A DNA stretch of 64,000 bases from assembly GCA_020725025.1 (NCBI GenBank), contig DYFV01000007.1, positions 1 through 64,000 of the forward strand. The letters run 5' to 3'. The stretch is from Azoarcus sp. (GTDB lineage Bacteria > Pseudomonadota > Gammaproteobacteria > Burkholderiales > Rhodocyclaceae). Positions 34,775 to 42,971 of the stretch are shown piece by piece (position 1 is the stretch's first letter; each line of letters starts with the position of its first letter). The notes beneath the pieces were generated by a model, which worked only from the letters and a program-made list of their open reading frames with translations, was not told the origin of the DNA and made no database searches. A program made the position numbers and the translations under genes.

Positions 34775-35994
34775 GAGCGAGCCTGAGTGCGCTCTTCGCG
34801 GCGCTCGCCTTCGTCCTTTGCGCCACATCGCCCGCCCGTGCGGGCGAGGAGGCGGTGCGCCGGCTCGACGCGCTCGCCGAAGGGCAGGCGATATTGCTCG
34901 GGCGCGCCCGGGTGGAGGGCGAGTTCAACGACATCGCCCGCCGCTTCGATCTGCACCGCACCGGTCCGCGCAGCCGCGACTACTCGGTCCGAATGGTCTG
35001 GGTGCCCGACCGCGGCACCGCTCTGTTCACCGGCGCCAACCACAACACGCCGCATCGCCTGAACGACGTGTGGGAGTTCGACCTCGCCGCGATGGCCTGG
35101 CGCCTGCTGTACGCGCCGGACAACCCGCGCAGCTACCTGGGCCTGGGAGAGGATCCGAGCGACGTGCGCTTTCGCGACGGAATCCTCGTGACCGAGCGCG
35201 GCGGCCCGGCGGTGATCGGGCACACCTGGTCCGGGCTCACCTGGGATCCGGTGCACCGGCGCCTGCTCTTCATGAATCCTTGGCCGACCAAGCAGGACGA
35301 GGCGGTGCGCGAGCTCGGCGGCGATCCGGCCGAGCGCTACAAGGGGCCGCCGCTGTGGGCCTTCGATCCGGCGGCGCGCAAGTGGGCCTTCGTGCGCACC
35401 GAGCGCCCCTGGCCGCGGGTGCCGCCCGGCGCCCTGCTCGAGTACGTGCCCGAGCTCGGGGGCGCCATCTGGCACATGAACAACTGGCAGATGCGCCAGA
35501 CCTGGCTCTATCGGCCCGAGGACGGAAGCTGGTCCGACCTCAAGGCCAATGCCGGGAGCGGCGACTTCGCCGCACAGGCTCCCTCCCGCGAGCTGGTCGG
35601 CTACTACGACCCGAAGCGGCGCCTCGTGGTGGCGCAGTGGAAGCGCAACACCTATCACTTCGACGTCCGCAGCAAGCGCTGGACGCGGGTCGCCGCCGCC
35701 GATGCGGAGTCGGACGAGGCTCCGGTGGGGCACGACGCGCGCAGCATCTTCCTCCACGATCCGGCGAGCGGGCATGGATTGCTGGTCGACTTCCGGGGGA
35801 AGGCGGTATGGGCCTACGACCCGGATGCGCGGAAGTGGACCCGGCTTGCGCCGCGTGGCGATCCCATGCCGACCGGTGCCCGGATGCTCGCCTACGTCGA
35901 TCCCGTGCACAACGCGCTCGTCGTCATCGACGACACCACCGTGTGGGCCTATCGCCACCGGGCCGCGCGCCCAGGCCGGACGGCCGGACAGTGA
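34771..35994 (+). CDS. Exported Kelch / galactose-oxidase-like beta-propeller protein
   Basis: 407 residues from GTG 34771, overlapping the lyase stop as GTGA. A signal peptide (about 1-24, ending SPARAG) is followed by five or more blades with the recurrent WxxDP, LWAFDPAARKW, TWLYRPEDGSW, TYHFDVRSKRW and VWAYDPDARKW pattern of Kelch repeats. No catalytic copper ligands can be assigned. It probably binds polysaccharide or protein in the periplasm or outside. Co-translation with the lyase-like gene suggests a joint function. Confidence 0.8.
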   Translation: MRASLSALFAALAFVLCATSPARAGEEAVRRLDALAEGQAILLGRARVEGEFNDIARRFDLHRTGPRSRDYSVRMVWVPDRGTALFTGANHNTPHRLNDVWEFDLAAMAWRLLYAPDNPRSYLGLGEDPSDVRFRDGILVTERGGPAVIGHTWSGLTWDPVHRRLLFMNPWPTKQDEAVRELGGDPAERYKGPPLWAFDPAARKWAFVRTERPWPRVPPGALLEYVPELGGAIWHMNNWQMRQTWLYRPEDGSWSDLKANAGSGDFAAQAPSRELVGYYDPKRRLVVAQWKRNTYHFDVRSKRWTRVAAADAESDEAPVGHDARSIFLHDPASGHGLLVDFRGKAVWAYDPDARKWTRLAPRGDPMPTGARMLAYVDPVHNALVVIDDTTVWAYRHRAARPGRTAGQ

Positions 35995-36010
35995 CCCGGG
36001 CGAGGGCAGC

Positions 36011-37096
36011 ATGCCGGGCCTGAGGGAGTGGCGCGACTACCGGCGCACGGCCGCCGAAGTGGCGAGCCTGGCGGGCGCCAGCCCCCACGCGGCGCTGCTG
36101 CGCATGCTCGCGACGCGGGCCTTGTACGGCCTGTCGGCGGGCGAATATGCGCTGTTCGGCCTGCACCGCACCCCCTTCGGCCGCCTGCGCGACTATCGCA
36201 CCAAGAAGCAGACCACCGCTTGCATCGCGCGGGTGAACCCCGATCACTGCCGGCCCCTGGTGGAGGACAAGCTGCTCTTCCATCGCGAATGCGCCGCGGC
36301 CGGGCTGCCCACGCCGCCGCTGCTCGCGATCCTGTCCTCGCGCGCGCCCCGCGATGCCGGGGGATTCGAGCTGCTGACCGACCTCGACGCCGTCCTGGCC
36401 TACTTCCGCAGCCGCGGCGAGGTGCGTCTCATCCTGAAGCCGCGCAACGACGCGCTGGGCACCGGCGTGCGCTTCCTCGCGCTGAAAGGCGGCGACGCTT
36501 TCGATCTCGCCGGCCGTCCGATCGACGTTCCGGCCTTCGCCGAATCGCTGCATGGCGACATGCAGCGTGACGACTATCTGGTGCAGGCCTTCGTGCCGCC
36601 GCATCCACTGGTGGCGCAGCTCGGCTCCGGCCGGGCGCTCGCCACGATACGCATCGTGACCCTCGCCCAGCCCGACGGCTGCACGCTGCCCTACGCGCTG
36701 CTGCGCATTCCGGCAGGGGACAATGTCTGCGACAACTTCTCCGGCGGCACGCGGGGCAACCTGATCGCGCCGGTGGACATCGCCACCGGACGCCTCGGGC
36801 CTGCCTGGGGGCGGCGCAACCCGGCGCTGGCGCACGCGCTGGAACGCTTCGAGCGCAATCCGGACACGGGGAACCCCATCGCGGGCGAGTACGTGCCCGA
36901 CTGGGGCGAGATCGCCGGGCTGGCACGGCGGGCGTCGGCCGCGTTCCCCGACCTGCCCCTGCTCGGATGGGACATCGCTCCTTCTGCCGACGGCGTGGTG
37001 ATCATCGAATCCAATTCCAATCCCGACATCATCGGCGCGCAGATCTGCTGTGGGCAGGGCGCGCGCACCCTTTTGGAACCGCTGTGGCGCGCCTGA
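36011..37096 (+). CDS. Sugar-transfer associated ATP-grasp protein
   Basis: 361 residues from ATG 36011. ATP-grasp motifs: the lysine segment LILKPRNDALGTGVRFL, and the metal-binding ESNSNPDIIGAQ close to the C terminus. The family, defined as sugar-transfer associated ATP-grasp, occurs in polysaccharide loci. ATP-grasp enzymes join a carboxylate to an amine or thiol through an acyl phosphate. A paralogue lies at 44365-45585 on the other strand. It overlaps the following acetyltransferase-like gene by 13 bases. It is the first of the cluster of ligase-type genes discussed under findings. Confidence 0.85.
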   Translation: MPGLREWRDYRRTAAEVASLAGASPHAALLRMLATRALYGLSAGEYALFGLHRTPFGRLRDYRTKKQTTACIARVNPDHCRPLVEDKLLFHRECAAAGLPTPPLLAILSSRAPRDAGGFELLTDLDAVLAYFRSRGEVRLILKPRNDALGTGVRFLALKGGDAFDLAGRPIDVPAFAESLHGDMQRDDYLVQAFVPPHPLVAQLGSGRALATIRIVTLAQPDGCTLPYALLRIPAGDNVCDNFSGGTRGNLIAPVDIATGRLGPAWGRRNPALAHALERFERNPDTGNPIAGEYVPDWGEIAGLARRASAAFPDLPLLGWDIAPSADGVVIIESNSNPDIIGAQICCGQGARTLLEPLWRA

Positions 37097-37728
37097 TCAA
37101 GGACCACTGGCGGCGCGCCCGCCGCAAACTCGCCAACCTCGCCCTGCTGCGCTGGGCCTGGAGCACCCGCTATCTCCTCATCCTGCGCATCGATGCGGAG
37201 ACCGTGCCGCCTGCCGACGGCGACGACGGGCTCGCCTGCAACGATCTCGATCACCTCGCACGCTTTTCGCAGACCGAGCGCTGGTTGTCCCGGGAGGCCT
37301 TCATGGACGAAGCGCGCTGCCGCATCGCGGAGGGGATGCGGGTCTACACCGCGCTGCGGGACGGTGTGCTGGTGCACTACGGGTGGCTGGTGCCCCGCCA
37401 GGACGAGGCGCGCTTTCCCTACGTCGGCCAGACCTACCGATTCCCGCCGGGAAGCGCGGTGCTCTTCAATGCCTATACCCACCCGGCCGCCCGAGGTACC
37501 GGGCTGCACGAGCGTTCCATGCGCCGGCGCGTTTCCGACGCCGCGGCGCTCCCGGGCACCCGCCACGTCTACACCGCCATGGAGTCGCACAATGCCGTGT
37601 CGCGGGCGGTGGCCGAGCGGGTAGGGTTCCGCTGTGTGGACGTGCTCTTCGAACGCGAGCGCTTCGGTCGCCGTTCGTCGGGACGGATGACGCCGGAGGC
37701 GTTCCTCCGGCGGGAGCGCGGCCGGTGA
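37084..37728 (+). CDS. GNAT-like acyltransferase
   Basis: 214 residues from GTG 37084, with GGAA just upstream. Open frame continues further 5' but there it runs inside the ATP-grasp gene. The central part shows a GNAT-like pattern: VLFNAYTHPAARGTGLHERS is the acyl-CoA loop region, followed by VYTAMESHNAVSRAVAERVG and a strand with FRCVDVLF. The first 50 residues are basic and may be membrane-associated. Likely role: acylation of an amine formed by one of the deacetylases or ligases. Substrate not visible. Confidence 0.75.
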   Translation: MARLIKDHWRRARRKLANLALLRWAWSTRYLLILRIDAETVPPADGDDGLACNDLDHLARFSQTERWLSREAFMDEARCRIAEGMRVYTALRDGVLVHYGWLVPRQDEARFPYVGQTYRFPPGSAVLFNAYTHPAARGTGLHERSMRRRVSDAAALPGTRHVYTAMESHNAVSRAVAERVGFRCVDVLFERERFGRRSSGRMTPEAFLRRERGR

Positions 37729-37739
37729 AGGGGGCGGCG

Positions 37740-38945
37740 ATGACGCCCGAGCGGCGGGCGCAACTGCCGGTGCTGGTGCCCGACGTCGAAGCGATCGGGA
37801 TGATCGCTGTGATCCGCTCGCTCGGACGGGCGGGCTACCCGGTGCATGCATGCTCCGCCCGGCCCGATGCGCTGGGCCTCGCGTCGCGCTTTGCGACGCG
37901 CGCCGCCGTGTGCCCGAGCTACGACGACCCCGGTTTCCTCGACTGGCTGGCGCGCTACGTGGCCGACCACGACATCCGTTGCATCGTCCCGAGCGAGGGA
38001 TTCCTGCTCGCGGTGCGGCCGGTCTTCGGGCGGTACGCGTCCCTTCTGCCGGTGCCTCCGGACGTGGAGCGCGTGTACGGCTGTCTCAGCAAGGCGACCG
38101 TCATCGAACGTCTGCTGGCGAGTCCGCAGAGCGCCGCGCATCTGCCGCCGACCCTGCTGTTGCGCGAGGGCGACCCCGAGCCCTCGGTCGAGGCGCTCGC
38201 GGCGCTCGGCCTGCCGCTGTTCGTGAAGGGAGACGGCGCGGACGACCGCGAGGGCAGCGACAACATGGTAGCCCGCGAGACGAGCGTGGACGCTGCGCTC
38301 GCGCGCATCCGCGAGCTGCGACGGCGCTACGCACGGGTGCTGGTGCAGGGTTTCGTCCCCGGTCAGGGCACGGGTGCCTATTTCCTGGTGCACCGCGGGG
38401 AAATCGTCCAGGAGTTCATGAACCGCTGCCTGCACGAGGTGCCCCACACCGGCGGCTATTGCTCGCTCCGCGAGAGCTGGTGGCATGGGGCGATGATGGA
38501 AGACGCCCGTGCCAAGCTCCGGCAGCTCGGCTGGGATGGAGTGGCGATGCTCGAGTACCGCTGGGATCCGGTCTCGGACCGGTTCTGGTTCATCGAGCTC
38601 AACGCCCGCTTCTGGGCCGCGCTCCATCTCGCACTGTACGCCGGGGTGGATTATCCGGCGATGCTGCTCGACGCCCGGCATGGCGGCGTTCCCGAGACGA
38701 AGACCCGCTTCCCGCTCGGCCTGCAGTGCCGTTATACGATCCCCTTCGAGGTCGGCTACGTGCTCTCGCGCTGGCGCGATCCCGACCTGGGCGCCGGCAC
38801 CAAGCTCCGCAGCGTAGCCGGCTGGTTCGCGCGATTCCTGCATCCGGCGATTCGCTCCGACCTGTACTTTCCGGGCGATCGGCGGCTTTACTTCATGCAG
38901 TGGCGCAGCTTCCTGGGAGCGCTCGTGCGCAAGCGGCGGGTCTGA
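37740..38945 (+). CDS. ATP-grasp carboxylate-amine ligase-like protein
   Basis: 401 residues from ATG 37740 (AAGGGGG upstream; GTG 37725 would overlap the previous stop as GTGA). The N-terminal part is a Rossmann-like preATP-grasp domain (VEAIGMIAVIRSLGRAGYPV). FVKGDGADDREGSDNMV contains the ATP-binding lysine, and FIELNARFWAALHLALYAGVDYP holds the metal-binding Glu and Asn. It is similar in outline to enzymes that ligate amino acids in polysaccharide or antibiotic pathways. It is unlike the PF14397-type proteins at 36011 and 44365. A hairpin and gap follow before the fusion genes. Confidence 0.83.
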   Translation: MTPERRAQLPVLVPDVEAIGMIAVIRSLGRAGYPVHACSARPDALGLASRFATRAAVCPSYDDPGFLDWLARYVADHDIRCIVPSEGFLLAVRPVFGRYASLLPVPPDVERVYGCLSKATVIERLLASPQSAAHLPPTLLLREGDPEPSVEALAALGLPLFVKGDGADDREGSDNMVARETSVDAALARIRELRRRYARVLVQGFVPGQGTGAYFLVHRGEIVQEFMNRCLHEVPHTGGYCSLRESWWHGAMMEDARAKLRQLGWDGVAMLEYRWDPVSDRFWFIELNARFWAALHLALYAGVDYPAMLLDARHGGVPETKTRFPLGLQCRYTIPFEVGYVLSRWRDPDLGAGTKLRSVAGWFARFLHPAIRSDLYFPGDRRLYFMQWRSFLGALVRKRRV

Positions 38946-38953
38946 CTCACCGG

Positions 38954-38976
38954 GCATACTCTGGATCGAGTATTGC
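38954..38976. other. Hairpin in the gap before the Mur-ligase/Pth genes
   Basis: GCATACTC (38954-38961) pairs with GAGTATTGC (38968-38976) with one bulged base and a six-base loop. It lies just after the ATP-grasp stop at 38945, has no T tract, and precedes the start at 39091 by about 115 bases. It could be an operator, an attenuator or a weak terminator. A poor promoter-like pair (TTGCGG 38973-38978, TATGCT 38998-39003, spacer 19) overlaps it. Confidence 0.35.
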
Positions 38977-39090
38977 GGCATTGTGGTGCCCCTGCGCTAT
39001 GCTTACCGAAGCGCCGGTAGGGGGCGGGCGCGGCGTATGCCGGACTTGTCGCCGCGCGTTTTCGCAGGCAGCGAATCCCAGGGGGGGGCG

Positions 39091-41040
39091 ATGTCCGAAG
39101 CATTCGACTGCAGGAAGCCGGCTTGGACGGCTTACGCCCGGCGCCTGCTCGCGAAGGTGGACGGCTGGCGCCGGGGGGCGGCGTGGCATGCCGAATACTG
39201 GCGCTTTCTGCTGCCCGCCTTCGTTCATCGGCAGCGCTTGGGCTCGGTCGCGTTCGTCGGGATCACCGGCAGTGCCGGCAAGACCGCGACCAAGGACCTG
39301 AGCGCGGCCGTACTCGGCGCGGTCGGCCCTTGCCGCAGCACCGACCGCTCCACGAACGAGCACGTCGGGGTGGCGGAGACGGTCCTCGCCACCCGGCCGC
39401 GGGACCGATTCAGCGTGGTGGAGCTCTCGGCCGGCGGTCCGGGAAAGCTCGACCGACCGTTGCGTCTGGTGCGTCCGCGTATCGCGGTCCTTACTCTGGT
39501 GGCGCGCGACCACTACACGGCTTTCAAGAGCGTCGACGCCATCGCCGAGGAGAAGGGCAAGGTCGTCAGTGCCCTGCCGGCCGATGGCGTTGCGGTGCTG
39601 AACATCGACGATCCCCGCGTGCGGGCGATCGGCGAAGCCTGCGGACGGCGCGTGATCTGGATCGGAACGGGCGAGGGAGCCACCCTGCGGCTCGTCGAGG
39701 CGCGCTCGCGCTATCCCGAGCCGCTCGTGCTCACAATCGAGCATGGGGGCGAGCGGCATCAGGTCAGGACCGGTCTGCACGGCACCCACCTGGCGCTGCC
39801 CGTGCTCGCTGCGCTCGGCGTCGGAGTCGCGGCGGGCGTGCCGCTAGCGACCGCCATCACGGCGTTGGCCGATGCGGTCATCACGCCGGGACGGATGCAG
39901 GTGCTGCCGGCTCCGGACGGGGTGGTCTTCCTGCGTGACGACTGGAAAGCACCGCTGTGGTCCTTCGATGCACCCCTCGAGTTCCTGCGTCAGGCGAACG
40001 CGCAGCGCAAGGTCCTCATCATCGGGACCCTGTCGGACTATTCCCTGTCCGCCTCCAAGCTCTACCCGAAGATCGCGCGTCAGGCCCTGGAGATCGGAGA
40101 GCTCGTCGTGTTCGTCGGGCCCCACGCGCTGCGTGCGCTCAAGGCCCGGCGCCATCCGGACGACCGGGCACTGCTCGCTTTCCCCGACATCGGCGACGCC
40201 GCGGCACAGCTGCGCGAGCTTCTGCGCCCCGGCGACCTGGTGCTGGTGAAGGGCTCGCACAAGGCCGATCATCTCACCCGCATCATCCTTGACCGGTTCG
40301 AGCCCGTCAGTTGCTGGGACAGCACCTGCAGGCGCAGCATGTTCTGCGAGACCTGCTCGAGCCTGCGTGCCGGGGACGGCGCGCCCGCTGCGGCGGGCAT
40401 GATCCGGCCCGAGCCACCGGTCCCGTCGCCTTCCCGGACCGGGCTGGCGGTGGTGGTCGGCCTCGGCAATCCGGGGGATGGGTACCGTGCGACTCCGCAC
40501 AATGTGGGCCAGCGGGCGGTGGAGATCCTGGCCGAGTCGGCCGGCGCCGCGTGGGAGCCTGCGCCCGAAGGCCTGGTCGCGGCGGCGAAACTGGATGGCA
40601 AGGAGGTGATGCTGCTCCAGCCCGGGGTGGCGATGAACCGCAGCGGTTCGGCGGTGCAGGCCTTCCTCGCCCGTATGGGGTGCGAGGCGCACCGCTGCAT
40701 CCTGGTGCACGACGACGTGGACCTGGTGCTCGGCGACGTGCGCGTGAAGCGTGAGGGCGGCGACGGGGGGCACAAGGGGGTGCGTTCCGTCCTCGCCGGC
40801 CTCGACACGGGCGGACTGGTCCGAATCCGCATCGGCGTGCGCCGCCACGGCGATTTGCGCCGCGCCCGCGCCCTGGTGCTCGAACGCTTCCAGCCCGACG
40901 AGGAGACGATGCTGGCCCCGGCGCTGGCTCGCGCCGCCTCGCTCGCGCGCGAGAGCGTGCGCGCGGTGGTCGGCGACACGCCCGTGCCCGAAATCTACCG
41001 CCCATCGGGGATTGGAGAAGCGACCACTGCCGGCTCATGA
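39091..41040 (+). CDS. Mur ligase-like / peptidyl-tRNA hydrolase-like fusion protein, copy 1
   Basis: 649 residues from ATG 39091 behind a long G-rich ribosome binding site; the frame is open to 38983. Residues about 50-405 are MurF-like: P-loop GITGSAGKT (57-65), VVELSAGGPGKLDRP, ARDHYTAFKS, AEEKGKVV with the expected carbamylated-lysine region, LVKGSHKADH near 386-395. The MurF substrate domain is missing. C408-C413-C419-C422 forms CX4CX5CX2C, a putative zinc site. Residues 452-640 are Pth-like with catalytic Asn460, His470, Asp541 and tRNA-contact Lys553, but Asn114 of E. coli Pth is replaced by Lys562. No characterised protein with this architecture is known to me. An amide ligase coupled to an aminoacyl or peptidyl ester hydrolase or transferase is possible. 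Confidence 0.85.
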   Translation: MSEAFDCRKPAWTAYARRLLAKVDGWRRGAAWHAEYWRFLLPAFVHRQRLGSVAFVGITGSAGKTATKDLSAAVLGAVGPCRSTDRSTNEHVGVAETVLATRPRDRFSVVELSAGGPGKLDRPLRLVRPRIAVLTLVARDHYTAFKSVDAIAEEKGKVVSALPADGVAVLNIDDPRVRAIGEACGRRVIWIGTGEGATLRLVEARSRYPEPLVLTIEHGGERHQVRTGLHGTHLALPVLAALGVGVAAGVPLATAITALADAVITPGRMQVLPAPDGVVFLRDDWKAPLWSFDAPLEFLRQANAQRKVLIIGTLSDYSLSASKLYPKIARQALEIGELVVFVGPHALRALKARRHPDDRALLAFPDIGDAAAQLRELLRPGDLVLVKGSHKADHLTRIILDRFEPVSCWDSTCRRSMFCETCSSLRAGDGAPAAAGMIRPEPPVPSPSRTGLAVVVGLGNPGDGYRATPHNVGQRAVEILAESAGAAWEPAPEGLVAAAKLDGKEVMLLQPGVAMNRSGSAVQAFLARMGCEAHRCILVHDDVDLVLGDVRVKREGGDGGHKGVRSVLAGLDTGGLVRIRIGVRRHGDLRRARALVLERFQPDEETMLAPALARAASLARESVRAVVGDTPVPEIYRPSGIGEATTAGS

Positions 41041-41077
41041 TCGCTGACTCGGGGGCTGTCGCGGGGAGGCGGTGACT

Positions 41078-42955
41078 ATGCTGCGGGTCGGGCCGGAGCG
41101 AATCAGGACGATGTGGCGCGACGTGCGCTGGCAGTCGAACTACGTGCAGCTCTACATGCGCGCATTGCTGCACCGGCTGTGCCTGCCGCGGGTCACCTTC
41201 GTCGGCATCACCGGCAGCGCCGGCAAGACGACCGCGAAGGACCTCACCGCGCTGGTGCTCGAGGCGGCTGGGCCGTGCCAGCGTACGCTGCGCTCGAACA
41301 ACCGGCCCACGGGTGTGGCCGAAACCATCCTCGCCACCACGCGTCGCCATCGGTACTGCGTGGCGGAGGTGTCGGCCTCGCGACCCGGTTTTCTCGATCG
41401 GCCGGTACGCCTGCTGCGGCCGGACATCGCGGTGCTCACCATGGTCGCCCGCGACCACTACAGCGCTTTCCGCAGTGTCGAGGCGATCGCCGCGGAAAAG
41501 GGGAAACTCGTGGCCGCGGTGCCTCGGCACGGGGCGGCGGTGCTCAACATCGACGACCCGCTGGTGCGCGCGATCGGGGAGCGCTGCGCATGCCGGGTGA
41601 TCTGGATCGGCCAGGGGGAGGAGGCCACGCTGCGCCTGCGCTCGGTACGCTCGGCCTACCCCGAGCCGCTCACCCTGGAGGTGGAGTACGGCGGCGAGGT
41701 CTTCGAGGTCTACACCGGACTCCATGGCAAGCATCTCGCGCTGCCGGTCCTGGCGGCGCTCGGTGTCGGGATCGCGGCCGGGGTACCCCTCGATGCGGCG
41801 GTGGCGGCGCTCGCTGCGGCTCGGCCGGCGGAAGGGCGCATGGAGATCGTCCGCAGCTCGGACGGGGTCACCTTCCTTCGCGACGACTGGAAGGCGCCGC
41901 ACTGGTCGCTCGGCCTGCCCCTCGCCTTCCTCGGCGAGGCGCGTGCGGCGCGCAAGGTCGCGGTCATCGGTACGATCGCCGACTCCCCCAGCTCGCCCGC
42001 GCGGCGCTACGCGCGCGCGGCACGGGAGGCCCTGCAGGTGGCCGACGTGGTGGTGTTCGTCGGGCCGGACGCACTGCACGCCTTGCGTGCGGGGGATCTC
42101 ACCGAGTCGCAGTCGCTCAACGCCTTCACCGACCTGCGCGCCGCAGCCCATTTCCTGCGCACCGAGCTGCGTGCCGGCGATCTCGTGCTGCTCAAGGGCA
42201 GCAACAGGGCCGATCATCTGGGACGGCTCGTTCTCGATCGGGAGGGGTTGGTGCAGTGCTGGCGCGATCGCTGCGGCATGCTCACCTTCTGCGGGCATTG
42301 TCCGCAGTTGTCCATCCCCGGCGGGCCGTCGCAGGTCGACGCGTCGGGCTCGGCGTCGGGCACGGTCACGGTCCTGGAGGACGCGCCGCCGGTCCTGGTC
42401 GGGCTCGGCAACCCGGGCGAGCGTCACCGCGGTACGCCGCACAATGCCGGCCGCCGGCTCCTGGAAGAGCTGGCGCAGGCGTCCCACTCGGAATGGCAGG
42501 CGCAATCGGAAGGGTTGGTGACCCGCGTCATCATCGAGCAGACGCCGGTGACCCTCTTCCTTCCCGGCGTCCCGATGAACCAGAGCGGAACGGCACTGCG
42601 CGCCTTCCTGCAGCGTACCGGCGCCGACCTGCGGCGCTGCCTGCTGGTGCACGACGACATCGATATCCCGCTGGGCGACGTGCGCCTCAAGCGCAACGGC
42701 GGCGATGCCGGCCACCGCGGGGTGCGCTCGGTGATCGGGGCACTCGGGACCGACGCGGTGACCCGCGTGCGAATCGGTGTCCGCCCGCCCGGCGACGAGC
42801 GCAGCGGACGCGCGCTCGTCCTGGCACGCCTGTCGGCAGAGCAGGAGGCGCTGCTGGTGCGCAGCATCGAGCGCGGCATGGCGCTGCTGCGCACCGAGGT
42901 GAGGGGCCTCGCGGGACGCCCGGCTGCGGCCGCCGCTGCCTCCATGGGCGAGTGA
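41078..42955 (+). CDS. Mur ligase-like / peptidyl-tRNA hydrolase-like fusion protein, copy 2
   Basis: 625 residues from ATG 41078 (GGAGG eight bases upstream; GTG 41072 is too close to it). Same architecture as copy 1: P-loop GITGSAGKT (43-51), VAEVSASRPGFLDRP, ARDHYSAFRS, LKGSNRADH, then CX4CX5CX2C at 394, 399, 405 and 408. The Pth-like part has Asn445, His455, Asn501, Asp526 and Lys538, with Arg547 at the position of E. coli Asn114. The two copies share domain order and key residues but differ widely elsewhere, so the duplication is old and the copies may have different substrates. The MurL-like gene follows after 16 bases. Confidence 0.85.
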   Translation: MLRVGPERIRTMWRDVRWQSNYVQLYMRALLHRLCLPRVTFVGITGSAGKTTAKDLTALVLEAAGPCQRTLRSNNRPTGVAETILATTRRHRYCVAEVSASRPGFLDRPVRLLRPDIAVLTMVARDHYSAFRSVEAIAAEKGKLVAAVPRHGAAVLNIDDPLVRAIGERCACRVIWIGQGEEATLRLRSVRSAYPEPLTLEVEYGGEVFEVYTGLHGKHLALPVLAALGVGIAAGVPLDAAVAALAAARPAEGRMEIVRSSDGVTFLRDDWKAPHWSLGLPLAFLGEARAARKVAVIGTIADSPSSPARRYARAAREALQVADVVVFVGPDALHALRAGDLTESQSLNAFTDLRAAAHFLRTELRAGDLVLLKGSNRADHLGRLVLDREGLVQCWRDRCGMLTFCGHCPQLSIPGGPSQVDASGSASGTVTVLEDAPPVLVGLGNPGERHRGTPHNAGRRLLEELAQASHSEWQAQSEGLVTRVIIEQTPVTLFLPGVPMNQSGTALRAFLQRTGADLRRCLLVHDDIDIPLGDVRLKRNGGDAGHRGVRSVIGALGTDAVTRVRIGVRPPGDERSGRALVLARLSAEQEALLVRSIERGMALLRTEVRGLAGRPAAAAAASMGE

Positions 42956-42971
42956 GCGGAGCGCCGCGTCG

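Noticed and set aside
40440-41040. Reading the Pth-like part as the cell's housekeeping peptidyl-tRNA hydrolase
   Set aside because: It occurs twice, each time fused to a ligase, lies in an EPS locus, and has Lys or Arg at the conserved Asn114 position.
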